Both the position numbers and the translations under genes were made by a program. A stretch of 64,000 nucleotides of DNA, from contig CP103035.1 in assembly GCA_024752435.1 (NCBI GenBank), forward strand, positions 1,488,001 through 1,552,000. Direction: 5' to 3'. Source of the stretch: Allantophomopsis cytisporea. Lineage: Eukaryota; Ascomycota; Leotiomycetes; Phacidiales; Phacidiaceae. Under the pieces are notes generated by a model, which was not told where the DNA came from, ran no database searches, and saw nothing but the letters and a program-made list of their open reading frames with translations. Shown here one piece after another: positions 11,022 through 24,223 of this stretch. How positions within the stretch are numbered: the stretch's first letter is position 1; every line of letters starts with the position of its first letter.

Positions 11022-11955
11022 CATAACGCTCCAGGCATCAGGTATTTCCCCAGGCACCATCCATCTCTCCATCTTCTCAAACTCCAGAGTATGTATGGGC
11101 TTCATATTTCGGACCCGAGAGCGCCTCGAGCTCCCGAGTAGAAGTCAGCTTCAGCATTCCAGAAATGTGCCCATGTCTCCAATTCGGCCAAGGACATACC
11201 AAATCGGAAGCTTATCTCATTTAGATGGCTGTTGTTGGTGGAGTAGTCGAGGAATCAGTTCTTCCGACGCACGCAGAAAAGTATGAATAGAATCACCATC
11301 ATGATGCAAATCATACGCTATTCAGTACAGTCTACCTTGTATCAACAATAATACGCGGCAATTCATCCGTGATCACAGTTTTCCATGGCATCAAAGGCCA
11401 CGTTCTCAGATCATCATGCTTATACACACAGTACCGTACGTACATGGATGGACGGTAATAAGTTGGCATGATTTTATGTTTATTGTTATCTTTATTTCAA
11501 TCTTGATTTTGTCTTGCTTCGCCATGAAACGGTCTGGTTGTTCTCCACAGCGAATGCAATGCCAGCCTATCAGAATGCGCAAGTTTAACCCATACGAACT
11601 ACGAAGTATATACATGCATACATACTCATACATGTGAGCTTTGAGGGCACAGCTACTCTACTGGGATATCTCTCAGAGAGACTTTTTCACAAGCATATCG
11701 GCAATGCACAGCTCTTGCAGGTGAGGATGGAGAGCGAACCGAAGGACAGGGTATGTGATTGAAGGGCCGATGGAGCTCTGTTGCTTAGCACTGATCACAT
11801 GGAGTCCTTGCTCCCGTGGGGCATTCACGCACTTTGCGTCCATCTTTCAGTGGCAGAAATAGAGTAAAGCTCGTGGCAGCGTACCCACGGTATGTATGCT
11901 GGCTGCTTGGAGAAGTTAGTCCGCATTTCACCGTGCTGAAGTCCTTGAGCCTTGG

Positions 11956-12024
11956 CGATGCTGGCGCTGGCGCCGGTGCTGATGACTCGCTGATACTGAT
12001 GCTGATGCTGATGCTCATGCTGAT
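11956..12024. repeat. GCTGAT-type imperfect simple repeat
   Basis: Units such as GATGCTGGCGCTGG are followed by repeated TGATGC (about five near-perfect hexamers at 11994-12024). It is non-coding in context. Confidence 0.7.
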
Positions 12025-15000
12025 TCAAATACTACGTCGGATGCATGCCTCTGGTGCGACGTTGTAAAGGTCCAGAAGGAAACAAACCAGAGTTCCATCG
12101 GGATGGCGATTCCCAAAGAGCATTTGTGCGCAGTGTTGTGGATTGTTACAGTTCTTTCTTTGATGATAAGTCCCGTCCGCGTCGAAGGACATCCGGACGC
12201 AAGCAAGCATGCTGGTCGTGCTCGGGAGTGCAGGGAAGGACGCTTGCACACACGACTAGCACTCCAAGACAAAGAACAAGGGAAACAAGCCATTCGAGTC
12301 AGAGGGTCTCTATTGAGAAGCAAAGCTTGTTCAAAATGCCTATTGATCGGAATATGATTGGATCAAAGCACGATCGAGGCAGAGTTCCATTGCAAGGTGC
12401 CGCGAGAGACATAATCGCCAGAATTACCGGCGAGACCGTGAGAGACATTATGGCGTTCGAGTTACTGATCAGTAAACCTGCCTTGCATTGCTGAGAAGAG
12501 ACATCAGCCTGGTGAAGGAGCTGCTGCTGTAGTAGACTCCAGAGGTTCGGGTAGCTCATGTCGTAAGTAGATATCCACATGTACATTTACTACAAAAGGT
12601 GGTACTACTGTACCATGTCGTATCCGACTCCATCAATGTCAGTGTCGTGTGGGCTTTGGTGGACCCATCGTGCCGTGGAAGCTCAAGCTCAAGGCTGGCT
12701 GTTAATAATGTGGGCACTGTGGGCCTCCATCTAACTTTGGGGACTTCTGGGCGGCGATCTCCCGAGTCACTACCATCGTGAGCGGCTAGTGCCCGTGATC
12801 TAAGGATGTTGACCGATGCCACTAAGTCTTCGACATTATGATTTCCTACGCCGTAGACCACCCTATGGTCCTACATACTACCACAATTATGTACCTACCT
12901 ACCTTAATCCTTCGTGTGTGGTGCGTACCACCATACGCAATGTTCATGTCCCCTACAATACTCCAGATTTCGTACTCCACAATGTCGTATCAAGGACGAC
13001 ACAGACACAGCAATGTCTTACTCTTCAAGGGCCTCGGTTGGTCGCCAACCTCGCATGGGAACACGACTGTGTGGGTTATCCATGTTCAAGGAAAAAGCAT
13101 CGATAGGTGGCTTTGAGCCTTGGCCATACATTATCGGATGTTATGCATAGCATCATCCAACAAGAAGCTCGAGAGATAGCTCTTCTACGCGCCCAGGCTG
13201 CCAGTCGAGCCAGGCATGCCAGTCAAACACCCCTCGCTCACTCCCCTCTTGGAGATCCAAGGCAGTATGGAATGGGCGAACCTTACTGAGCGGGCCGTGG
13301 CAGCACACCATCAGGTGTATCTATGGGATGTGGATGGTCATGTCTTTGTTACAAAAGCACAAATCACAAGTCCTGCCACACGATCTGGTCACATGTTGTT
13401 GTGTCTAAGATATGCAGGTGCGGCTCTGCCCGTACACTCAATCGAGCAACAAGATCTTCTCTCCTCCATTCCCATGCCATCGAACTTGGTAAATTGTCTT
13501 GGAAAGCCTTGGACACAATGCCAGTGCATACGGCTCCCGGTTCCGAGGAGAGGGCTTTCTCTGTATATGCAACGATACCTTCTTTCCCCACCGCTGCGGA
13601 GTACATTGGTAAACGAGAGGAGGGAGATTATTGTGTCATACGGCGCACATGCGACTTTCTTGTTGCATCCGCAGATAGTTCCGTTGACAGAGTTGCGTTG
13701 CGCAAATTGAGTGGATCTTATCCGCGCTCGAGGAATCTGCATGTGAGGCTGACAATTCTCAGCTCACGAGATTGCCCGCTGGGCATTTACCCGGTGCTCA
13801 AGGGAAAATATAGGTCAATGAAAAGGGATGAGTAGACGGTAGCATTTCATCGTGATAGGATACAAGTCGAGCTTGGCTGAATGTGCTTCGTCTCCATGTC
13901 ATGTCTCGTCTTGTGAAGTCAATTTTGGCATGTTATATGTGGAGCATTCAAGTGCAAGTAGCGTAATTCCAACCGTCCGTGACTTTTTTGACTTCACTCC
14001 GGCTATGGTCCATAGTCGATGACTCTTTTGAACGTTGGGGGTGAAGAGGCTTGATAGCCAATAGACAGCCACGCGAGTAGCGGCGGCGGTAGTGGCTTTG
14101 TAAACCCCTCTTTGGCCAGCATGATGACTCTTGTGCAGCTAATTCTTGTAGTCTAAGCAGGATTGTTCAAGCGTATGGTTAATGGAGCGTGTTGATGCGA
14201 CGCTGCAGAATGCTGGAACGCTGCAATTGTTCTTTATTTTTGACTTTTGGGCGTGTTGCTGGGGGATAATGAGGAAGAAGTTAAGAAAAAGGCTGATGAG
14301 ACATTCGAGTCAAGACGAGCTGGGATTCCTCGGGAACGTAAGAAATCAGAATGACGAACGAGCGTCAAGTGAGCAACTGATAGTGGATATTTTCATGAAC
14401 TCTGTGCTCAGACCCCAGCCATTCGGACATAATGATTCTTTGGGATTACAGTATTCCTCTCTGCTCCCTGAATGATAATTTTTTGGATTTATTTCTATTT
14501 CTTTAGTCTATTGTTTAATCGACGTTTCGCCCTGCCACTACTGCACTCGTAGTCAGCAGCATCAATCATCAATCAGAATCGACGGCGCCGAATATTGCTT
14601 TTGCGCTGCGAGATGATACTCAATACTCCAGTCTTCCGTAATCTTTGCTTTATTTGGAAGCAAATGTGCTTGTACTGGGATGTGACCCATGATTATTGAA
14701 TGAGATATCGACGAACTATCCATACTAATTCGAGATCATGGCGGAGAAACGACCAGTAAGAGCGCTAGTACATCTTCATACATATGAGCTTCGAGCAGCG
14801 CAAGGTATCCGATGAAAAAGTCAGACTTCGTGTCAGTGTCAGATTCGATTGGATGATACTTCCCTGGCCTATCTTTTTGGAAGAGGCGGCGGTAGTTATG
14901 CTTCACCATTTCGCTTACTCCTGGAATTTTCCATCCCTCTCTTCATTTCCATTCCTTTTTGATTGCAATCATAGCGGGATCAGGTCCGACATGTCGTATC

Positions 15001-16092
15001 TCCATGTAAAAGTAATCAGTCAGAATCAGGTTGAGAGATTGAAAGTGCCCTGCTCGGCTCCATCTCACCACTGTCGCATCATATGACAATTGACGAGCTA
15101 GATTTGTCATGTTGATTGTGATTATTTATGTTTATTACCTCGTCGGTGTAATTCATGTCGAGTCGAGGTACTCTATGGAATATTACCTCAAAGCATTTCC
15201 ATGAGCTAGAGTTGGAAATATTTGGTAGAAAAGCTGAAACGCCTCTCACATCATTCCCAGTTGTGCATTCAGAACATTGTCGGAGCAATTGCCCATTGCT
15301 ATCCGGTCTATGACAAGCACAACAAGGAACCTAGAATGCACCATCAGGGTTATGCTTCGACGAACAGGACGTGTTCATGTTCATCCTGGAGATACCTACC
15401 TAGATGCTTGGTTATTTTCGTATCTATCCGTGTCAGATCAGTCTGTTACGCCATTTCGTATCCAGGTGTATCGAAAGGTAAGGTTCCTCTCGTGCCTCTG
15501 TATTTTTTCTGTCTTTTTATCTGTATTCGTGAGTAAATAATTGCGTACTCGGAATGTTGAACCAGCGCGCACTACAGTACTTACCTGGATGTGTACCACT
15601 ACCTACCTTACCTTACCCGAGAATCTTTAACATTTCCGCTGCTTGCGCCGGCTGCCCTTCAAATTTCTGCACTTCATAAATCGTCCTCGTGGGCCTTTAT
15701 CCCGCTGCTTTGACCGTGTCAACCATAGATGCTTGCCGCTGCTGCATGCACGCTCAGAAGCCCCCTTCGCATATCGCATTCGCCGTTTTCTGATCATGAC
15801 TGTTGCTATTATTGTTATTTTTGCCTCGAAAAGTAAAGGTACTCTTCTCGTATCTCCTCCTTCCTTCCTTCATTGATGATCGGCTCGCGCGGCGTTTGAA
15901 TAAGCACTGGAATTGGAAGAGATGATCGAAAAACAGCACTAGACGGATATATCCAGGCGGAGTTGTGATAGCCTCCGACAAAGTCGCGACAGAAGTCCGC
16001 ATTTGTCCAGTCTCTAAGCGCGTTGGGGTGTCTCCTCATGCTTCCTTCGTACTGGGGTGCGTAGAGAACTTACTCGCCTTAGTCAGATGCTT

Positions 16093-16145
16093 TGCCTGTC
16101 TGCCTGTCTGCCTATCTGGCTGTCTGGCTGTCTGGCTGTCTGGCC
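16093..16145. repeat. CTGTCTGG simple repeat
   Basis: The plus strand reads (TGCCTGTC)2 and then (TGGCTGTC)n, an 8-nt degenerate microsatellite. Confidence 0.8.
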
Positions 16146-18636
16146 ACTTGCTTGGTTGTTTGACTCGAAAGGAATCCCTTTGCTGGGTTTGCCTGGGGTA
16201 TGATTGAGTAATGATACTCCGAATATTTGCAGAGGATTCGAATTTGTGGAGCTTTTGCCTTCTTTTGCAAATTACAAACTGCAAATCTTTGTCGGTGTAC
16301 AGGCATCGATTGAGCAGTGAGCAGTGAAAAGTGAAGCCTCTGTGACTTGAGTTGAGTTGAGTTTTGCGGGTTTTGAAAAGTTGTGAACCTTGAGGCTTTG
16401 AGCTTCTTGGGTTCAGGTCGAGGTCGATCTAATAATCTCCAAATCTGTGTCGTTCATCTATGCCCGCCATCCAGTGATCACAGCGCCCAAAATCAACAAC
16501 CTTACATCTTTAAGCTCCAGATCCTCCCCTCCTGGCCTTACGACAGACGTTGCGCGATCCCGAAGATCTTTCAAGGGTTCGAACACTGTCAAGCCTTTCT
16601 GACTGGTGACCCATCTTTTCACACATTTCTCTTAAAGTATCATCGTGTCCTTTCCCAAGCAATTGTGCCTTGTCGTTCCCACTCATCACCATATACTGTT
16701 ACTTTGGCGCCTTTTGATTATTTGGAATGGTGACCATCTCGTGACAAGGCTCTCTCTCTCTCTCGGTCTTGGGGGCTGGCTTTCTCACCTTGATCATCAT
16801 TCGGTCAAAGGTTACCTTACTCAGTCGATCGCTCTAGTATCTCTCTCTCGATAAGCCACCCGAGATTTCACCCTCACTCTTCAAGTGACAAACTAGAAAT
16901 CGACAATAATAAGAATAACATCAACAACAACAATCCTCTCCGCTCTGTAATTTGTCTGACTTTCTCATATACTATTACCTGACTCTATTCGTATATTACA
17001 TCACCTTACCTGAATTCATATCGTCTTGTCTTGCCTCGCCTCGCCTCAATCTATTCTATCAGTGTTGTTTTTTTGTTTTTTTGTTTTTTTGTCATTCTAT
17101 ACCTTGCCTCCGCCTTAGCAACGCCTAGGTGGAGCACCGTGATCTAAGTTGATCATTTTTACTCCCGAATTTTTGTGGAGTGCCACGAGTTATCCTGGAT
17201 AATCCGGTATCTGCCTTTCCCAGCCTCCGTGAAAAGTGCTCGAGTTCCGACTTTCCATGCCCAATCTACCTAAGCACTTCATCCACAAGTCATCTCTGAA
17301 TAGGTAATCAACCCAGAAGAGCTAAAATCCGTTCGTACGTACGGGAGTACTTTACATACCAACGTCGATACAGCTACCCTGTTTTCTACCGCGTACACCG
17401 ACGCAGCGCGCCCCCTCCCCCCAGAAATACTCCCCTAGCCTCTTGCTTTACCAGCCCCCAAGGGGCAGAAAGAGAAGAAGGAAGCATAGAATAGCGAGCA
17501 ACAGGAGTGTATCGGAGTACCGTAATCCAAAATCAACCCAACTTGCAGGTCATCATCATCAACGTCAATCTCAACATCAACCACCACTACCACCAAATCG
17601 CAACAGGGAGATAAAAGAACAAGGACGAAGAAGTAAAATCAAGAATAATAAGCCCGAGCACCAAGAAAAGAAGGGAAGGGAAGCAAAGCAAAGCAAAGGA
17701 AAGGGAAGGAAAGGGAACAAAAATAAAAACGAGGGAAGAAAAGAACAAGTCAGAGAACAAACAATATCAGCTAAAAAGAACATACTGTCTCTCTTTTCTC
17801 CGTCTTCTATCACTTACTACAGTATTACTACTCCGACTACTCTCTCGTCCATCTCGTCTATCGTCTCTCGTCTCTTTTCCCCCCAATAATTTGATTTGTG
17901 GCCAACAGGCTGCACATCGGAATGTCGAAGGGAGGGTGCTAGACCACTTACATACACGCGCACCTTTGAATCATCATCCATCATAGAAATTTCGAATTAG
18001 AAAGGCTGGTACTGGCTGTTGTCGGCCTATCGCGCTTCAGGATCCATCGACCGGCTTCCTTTCGCCAATCTCGCATTCGAGTCCAAAGGACGCAAAGACC
18101 GCAACGACGCAAAAAGACCACAGGGCAGAGAGAGAGAGAGTTGTTTTCTTTTGGACGCTCTTCCGGCTCAACAATCGTCTTTCCCTTCGTTCTCGTTCTC
18201 GTTGTCATTTTCGCCCCTCGCCCTCGCCCTCGCCCTCTCCCTTTCTCTCCCCCCTCTCTCTCTATCTCCGACTGGAATCTCTGACTGGAATCCTTTTTGA
18301 CTGGAATCTTTGCGTGTCACTATCACCGACTTCTCACTATTACCCCATAAGTCATTCATAAAGCGCCCTTCCCAGCCTTCGGAGCTTTACCTTGGCCGGA
18401 CGTCATTTGCCTTATTCATACTTCACCTGACTTTATTACCTGAAGCTCGTTGGATCATTGGATCATCTTGCGCCAACTGCGGTCCCCATAATCTCATCTC
18501 CATTTATTTCCTTCCATTTCTTCTCTCTCTCCGTCACTCTTCCTTTTGACTCGTGCGTCAGTCGATGCGCCGGTCGAACAAGATCCGCGGTTGATCCAGC
18601 CCCCAAGACCGTTCGTTCACTGCGTCCACCATTTTA

Positions 18637-18728
18637 ATACATACATACATACCTACCTACATACATACCTACGTGCCTACTACCTACCTACCTACCTACC
18701 TACCTACCTACCTATCTACCTATCTACT
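18637..18728. repeat. TACA/TACC tetranucleotide microsatellite
   Basis: About 90 bp of TACA and TACC units run almost without interruption, including more than seven consecutive CCTA units at 18680-18712. Confidence 0.9.
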
Positions 18729-18865
18729 ACACGCAGCACACGCAGTACGGCCTACCTAGCACGCCTATAGTCCAGTCCACCAGTCCAGTGCCTCATTAAA
18801 AGTACTGTACGCTCTCTCCACACCACACAATATCCTACCTACCCATCAACTCACCGTCACCATCA

Positions 18866-18908
18866 ACACCACCACCACTACCACCACCACCACCATCACC
18901 ATCACCAT
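18866..18908. repeat. ACC/ATC trinucleotide repeat
   Basis: Repeated ACC with interspersed ATC and ACT units. It is one of two CCA-type arrays in the RSC7 upstream region. Confidence 0.75.
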
Positions 18909-19135
18909 ATACACACATACATACATACAACTTAAATCATACACACTTACCAAATCTACCATACTTACCATACTTACCACACTCACCACACACCATCATA
19001 CTTACATCCACCCATCCCCCCCATCATCCATCCGCCTTACCACTCAACCTTACGCCCATACACATACTCGTACGCACATACTCCTACTTACCTACTACAC
19101 TCACACTTACTCTTACACCAACCCTTCCCTCTTCA

Positions 19136-19198
19136 ACCCTTCACCCTTCACCCTTCACCTTTCACCCTTCACCCTCACCCTCACCCTTCACCCTTCAA
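19136..19198. repeat. CCCTTCA heptamer repeat (G-rich on the minus strand)
   Basis: Nine or so C3 runs spaced by TTCA or TCA give a minus strand with GGG runs separated by 3-4 nt, a classical G-quadruplex pattern. The unit differs from the fungal telomere repeat CCCTAA. Confidence 0.85.
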
Positions 19199-19256
19199 CC
19201 TTACACTTCCGCGCAACCACCCACAAACCACAACTTAAACCATCCACCACACAAAT

Positions 19257-19284
19257 ACCACCACCACCACCACCACCACCACCC
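19257..19284. repeat. (CCA)9 microsatellite
   Basis: Nine CCA triplets in a row within the pyrimidine-rich RSC7 upstream region. Confidence 0.9.
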
Positions 19285-19994
19285 ACCCCATCCACCTAAC
19301 CCATCTGCTAGGACTGCAAAAAAGAACCCTCCACCCAACAATAGCCACCACCAAAAATCCAAACAAACACACCAAAGAAAGAAAGAAGAAGGAAAATAAA
19401 AAAAAAGTACTACCCTGTGTGTCGCTACCTTCACTACCTCCAGTCCTTGCATCCAAACATTCAGACGCCAAACAGGGATTCGTATTCTTTGCCTGTTGCC
19501 GCTGCCGTGTGTCGTATTCGAAAATAAAGAGCCTTGACGGCTACAATCTGAAGGCGGAAGGTTGTCCATACCCGGCCCAGGTACGATTGCAGCGAGAGGA
19601 GCCATCGAACGTCGCTCGGGCCACTTATCGCCATCGCGATATCCATACTACACACATTATCAGCGACCAGCCTTCAAAGCTCCGCGACAGGGCTCAACGC
19701 ATCATTATCAACTTCGATCGCCAGGGAATTCGAAGTCGCCGTTGTCAAGTCGAAGATATCGTTGGCATTAAGCAGTGTTGATCCGACTTCCGCGCATTGT
19801 CTGGATAAACTCGAATTTTCCCGTCGACGCCGACTTGCACCACATGCAGGCATCAGTGTAGCCTGCAGCTGGAACGGCTGTCATCGCCCTACGCATCTGT
19901 TGCTGAGCGCAATCGCCCGGCCTACAAGACGCGCTTCTGCACATTCCTCCGGAAGTCATTGAAGCTTTGCGCGACAATCGCGCGCTCCTCAATT

Positions 19995-22237
19995 ATGTAT
20001 TCTGCGCAGTCAAACGGAATGGGAGGCGAAGATGGAAGCGGCACCATCAATCCAGCCGCCTTGAATTCATCAGGTAAGACATACATCCTATCCTTCTTGC
20101 CCGCGTGTCATTGTGGGGATCTAGTGATCTGCTCTATATATCACCAATGGATCACCGCTGCTTGTGCATTTTACATTGATCAATGCTGATGAACTTCGAC
20201 GCGACAGCTCTGACGAATCCTCACCAAATCGCACCCGATACAAATACTCGAGGGACAAAGAGAAGTCGCTCACCGGATGCCTACAGCAATCAGCAAGCCC
20301 CCGAAACTACTACCGAAGAAGGTTGGTGTTTCCTATGTCTGCTGTCGCCCTTGCGTTACTGTTGCGCCCGTCCGGCATGCGCGACATGCGGCCCTTCCCC
20401 ATTCAAGTACTGATGCTAATCATTGATTTTCACATTAGGTGATCCAAAACCTCGAAAACGCGGACGACCAACACGACCCGCAGGCAGTGTACAAGAGAGT
20501 CCTATGCAAGCAGCAATGCCGCTCCCTCAAGGTGTCCCTCAGACTCCACAGTCTCAGACTGCTATACTTCCAACTCAACAACCCAGCTCGGCTTCATCTA
20601 CGAAAGCATCACCACCGAAGGCAACTCCCTCAAAGGCTGTCATCAAAGCATTGCCGACTGTGCGCGACCACACCACCGACCAGCTCGGGCCAGACGGAGA
20701 TGAATATATACCACGAGAATATGACGAGGCTGGGGAGAAAAAAGTGACGCCAACAGGACACCTTAACGATGGACGAGACTACAGATGTCGGACATTCTTT
20801 GTACCTAACCGTGGTGACAAGCTCTTCATGCTGGCCACCGAATGCGCCAGAGTACTGGGATATCGAGACTCTTACCTGCTGTTCAACAAGAATAGGTCGC
20901 TTTTCAAGATCATCGCCAGTCAACCTGAAAAGGAAGATTTAATACACCAGGAGATTCTACCATTCTCCTACCGATCCCGCCAAATTGCCATTGTGACAGC
21001 AAAATCTATGTTTCGGCAATTCGGCAGTCGAGTCATTGTCAATGGACGGCGCGTAAGAGACGATTACTGGGAGACTAAGGCCAGAAAGCAAGGATTCACC
21101 GAAGAGGATTTAGCTGGGGAGAAGAGACCTGGAGCCGCAAAGGCCAGAGATGCAGCCGCAGCAGAGGCCAGCGCAAATGCATCTGCTTTGCTTGGCCACC
21201 ATGGTGACATTGTATACAGCAACCAGCCGTCCCATTTTGGGGCACATCCACAACCACAAGCAGTTCAACCTGGTATGATCGGAGCTGTTGGTAGTGCAGC
21301 TACGCTGCCAATGATCACTCTGCAGCCGGAACACAACGATATGCGTTTGAGAGATTACAGTAACGTGCCACGACCGAGACAAGAAATCAGTGGCCCTGCC
21401 TATCAGGACAGATTGCAATCGAGTCCGCCGACTGAGTTGTTGACTCAAGCGCATCACACGGCAGAATACAACAAGCAGGTCACATCTCAACGAAACGTCC
21501 GTAGTCAGTATATGGATAATATTTGGAGGCAACCACACGAACCACAGGTCCAGAACCTTGCACCGCAGACGACCATGTCGGGCGATCACCTTGCTTCAGT
21601 CACACAGTCTATGCAGTCACCAAGAACATCTACAAGCGGCTCCGGCTCACAACAGCCACTTCTTTCCCAACCTACACCACAGCAAATAATGCCAAGTCAA
21701 CCATATTCGCAAGCTGTTCACCAGCCCAATGTTGCTCAGACCCCAATGAGAGCTACACCGCAAGCTTCTATGCGACCAGAGCAGATGCAGTCAAGATCTC
21801 CAAGTCAACCTTTAGGATCAAGCAACGTGCCACAAGGTGGTGTCAATCCATACAGTGGATTCAACCCAGGAAACCAAATGTGGCCTCCACCGCAGCCACA
21901 ACAATCGCCGCAACACGGATTCCCTTCGTACAGCCCTCATGCTTCTCAGCAACAATCGCCTCATCATCAGCAGTCGCCGCATCCTCCACCATCGCAAGTT
22001 CGTCAACAATCACAGCATCCCTCTCAAATGCAGCCACAGGCTATGCAATACTCAGGCATGCAAGGACTTGGCCAAGGATATCCGGCTCCAGGTCGTGGAC
22101 TCTACACGACAGAACAAAACCCACAACAATTTATGCAGCCCACATCTGGAGGCCAGCAACCTGGAACGCAGGGGTGGGCACCACAGCCTCAGCAGCCTTC
22201 TGGCCAAGGCAATTGGAGTGGCTGGGGAAATCAATGA
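19995..22237 (+). CDS. RSC7: Chromatin remodelling complex subunit Rsc7/Npl6 (CRC_subunit family)
   Basis: The model has three exons, 19995-20073, 20208-20321 and 20439-22237, with introns of 134 and 117 nt. The second ends after a TGCTAAT branch-like word and CATTAG. The product is 663 aa. Residues 66-80 hold KPRKRGRPTRPAG, an AT-hook-like RGRP core. Residues about 150-290 (PREYDEAGEKKVTPTGHLND, RTFFVPNRGDKLFMLATECA, VLGYRDSYLLFNKNRSL, GSRVIVNGRRVRDDYWE) match the Rsc7/Swp82 domain of RSC and SWI/SNF subunits. The rest is a long Gln/Pro/Ser-rich disordered tail. Rsc7 helps assemble the RSC remodeller, acting in the nucleus on nucleosome position. The first start is supported by the continuous fit SNQQAPETTTEEG-DPKPRKRGRP across the splice. 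The first two exons encode only 64 residues, so the 5' end is somewhat less certain than the domain. Confidence 0.88.
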
Positions 22238-24223
22238 ACATAATAATCGTCATATCGGGACGTCATTATGATGACCTGTCAAATACACGATCGACATATG
22301 CCCGGCAAATGAGTTTCAGACGTGCAAAGCATAGCGTTCATGCTGTGTCAACTTCCAAATTACCACGAACTTCCTACAACCACATATACATCCGCAACTT
22401 CCAAAAAGAAAACTCCCGTGCGCCTCTCTTAATTTCTGCTGCTGCAGTTGTACAGTATGCTCGCATCCGCCATATCTTGCTTCGCTTTTTGCTTCTTGTG
22501 TCAGGGGGATTCTCGGTCAGCCAAGGATGGATATACCAATACCTTTTTGCTCATTCATGCATGTCGTTTTTATGCTTAACACAAATCTGGCACCCCCTTC
22601 TTCCTTCTTCCTTTTTTTCACTTCTTTTTAACCACTTTTTGATTCCCCCCTTTTCTTTCCAAATTATTTTTAAATAACACAAACACCATCCCCTTTTCAC
22701 CCCTACTTCTACTCACCGCATATGCCTATTTACGTGCGTTGTGCTTTCCCCCCCGCCTTTTCGTCCTTCTTCCTGTTATTCCTCAAATTGTCCTTCTTCT
22801 CTATGGAATTATCTCACTATCGCGCTTGCTTACTTGCTTACATGCTTTGCTTTCTTCGAAATTTGCATAGCTGGGAGGTGGTGGCTATTCACTCGTGCAT
22901 TGACCGTGCGAAGGGGGAATTTACAAAGATCGATTGAATATCTTATTTTTCTACTCTTTTTTTTATTTTTACTAGCAAAACCCCCAATTCTTCTCCTTCC
23001 TTTTTCTACCCTCCCCCACCCTTCTTCCCTTTTTGCTCGAATTCTCCATCAATCCAAATTCACCAGCTTCTTTTTATTTTTACTGTTGCCCCGCCCTTTT
23101 GCTTCTTCTTTTCTCCCACACACCCTTGTTGCTTGTTTCTTGAAGAGATGGAAGATAGGGGAAGTGGATGGGCGGGTGAGGGAGATGGGAAGCAGGAGCA
23201 GGTCCTTTTTTTCTTGGAGGGGGTTGGGGTTTGGGGCTGGGGCTGGGAACTTGTAGTTTGAGAATAGCTATGGGGAATATGTCGTTACGATACTTCGGTG
23301 GACTTCGGTGGGCTTCGGTGGTACCGGAACGCTGGCTGGATGTTGATGATGTATGGAAACGGGGAATAATAATATAATGCAAAGCGTTCATACCCTACCC
23401 CTCTCCCAGTGGCTAACTATCTCTCTTGAATGCTGCTACTGCTATTGCTACTTTCACATGACATTCGACCCAGTCGTTTCAACAACTCATAAAGGAATGC
23501 AAGCGTCAAAGGAGCTGCACATGATGTTATCACAAGGGGTCAGTATGTACAATGAATGCTTGAATGCCTATTTATAACCCTACTCTACAAAGATAACAGA
23601 ATCCAACTCACAAGACAAAAGGAGAGAACAACAACCGGCTAATCCCACCAGTAAACTGCTAATCCAACACAACCAACCCCAGCTACTCATATCAAGCCCT
23701 GTTCACTCTTGAAATCCATACAATGAGAGGTCTTCAACGACATCGGAATGACATGCAGTGCCAACAACAAACAAGGAAAGAAAAACGTGAGCTCCCAGCA
23801 GCCAGCCCAGAAGGCCCATGCAGGTATTCGCTCCATCAACGCAAAATAGTCAGAGTCAATAATCAAACAGGCGAAGGGGAATTACCCACTCCTACAAGGA
23901 TCCTACTCGCATCGTCATTCCGTCATGTCGGCAAGTCATCGCTAGAATCAGATATCAAAAGCGACCCAACAACTCCAACACCCATGCCGTCATGCAATTA
24001 CCCATCGTCGGATATCCGTAGCCGCCCTCCTTCTGCAACGAGCGCAATGTATCCATGTAACATAATAAAGCTCCCCACTCCCCGTTTCCCCAGGACCCGC
24101 CCCCCCCCTCTCGCTTCACGACATGCGCACAATTTCCGAATCCATTCTGCTCGCCTGCCAATCCTGCAACGCACGTTTCCTCCGTTATCACCGTTTTGCA
24201 TTGAGCCGGATCAGGAAGTTTTC
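22238..24223. other. Intergenic region downstream of RSC7, T-rich
   Basis: About 2 kb, with strongly T-rich and C/T-rich plus-strand tracts from 22590 to 23120 that fit a 3' UTR or terminator region of RSC7. A 10-nt repeat lies at 23292-23322. The right side is the 3' flank of the next minus-strand gene. No gene was recognised. Confidence 0.5.
23292..23322. repeat. Three copies of an ACTTCGGTGG-type decamer
   Basis: Three consecutive near-identical 10-nt units (ACTTCGGTGG, ACTTCGGTGG, GCTTCGGTGG) downstream of RSC7. Confidence 0.85.

Larger units (their letters stand above)
10827..16380. other. Long intergenic region between DIS3 and the RSC7 leader, no gene recognised
   Basis: About 5.5 kb holds the DIS3 promoter and then a stretch of near-even composition with many overlapping short frames. 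The longest (13216-13710 and 13323-13835) overlap in different frames, lack family motifs and are not accepted as genes. A 23-nt quasi-palindrome lies at 10999-11021, a GCTGAT/GATGCT repeat at 11956-12024 and a CTGT/CTGG repeat at 16093-16145. No tRNA or rRNA was seen. Confidence 0.5.
16381..19994 (+). promoter_or_regulatory. RSC7: Probable long promoter/5' leader of RSC7, low-complexity and strand-asymmetric
   Basis: This 3.6-kb stretch precedes the RSC7 start codon. The plus strand is mostly purine-poor (C, T and A rich), as often seen in leaders of fungal regulatory genes, with a purine tract at about 17600-17770 and long TACC, CCA and CCCTTCA repeats. Upstream short frames exist; a 67-codon ATG frame at 19762-19962 ends 33 nt before the RSC7 start and could act as a uORF if transcribed. 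Transcript start and introns within the leader cannot be determined from sequence alone, so its identity as leader is inference from position and composition. Confidence 0.45.

Noticed and set aside
13216..13835. Two overlapping frames of 164 and 170 codons
   Set aside because: They overlap in different frames, show no family motif or codon pattern, and neither has a supporting intron or domain.
15587..15640. TACTTACCTGG resembling the 5' end of U1 snRNA
   Set aside because: Downstream sequence lacks the U1 stem-loops and an Sm site and consists of TACC-type repeats common in this DNA; chance match.
17443..17889. 148-codon Lys/Arg-rich frame
   Set aside because: The composition is explained by the purine tract (AAAGG, GAAG words); no domain; more likely leader DNA.
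19136..19198. CCCTTCA array as a telomere remnant
   Set aside because: The unit is not CCCTAA, drifts to CCCTCA, and lies in the middle of other simple repeats.
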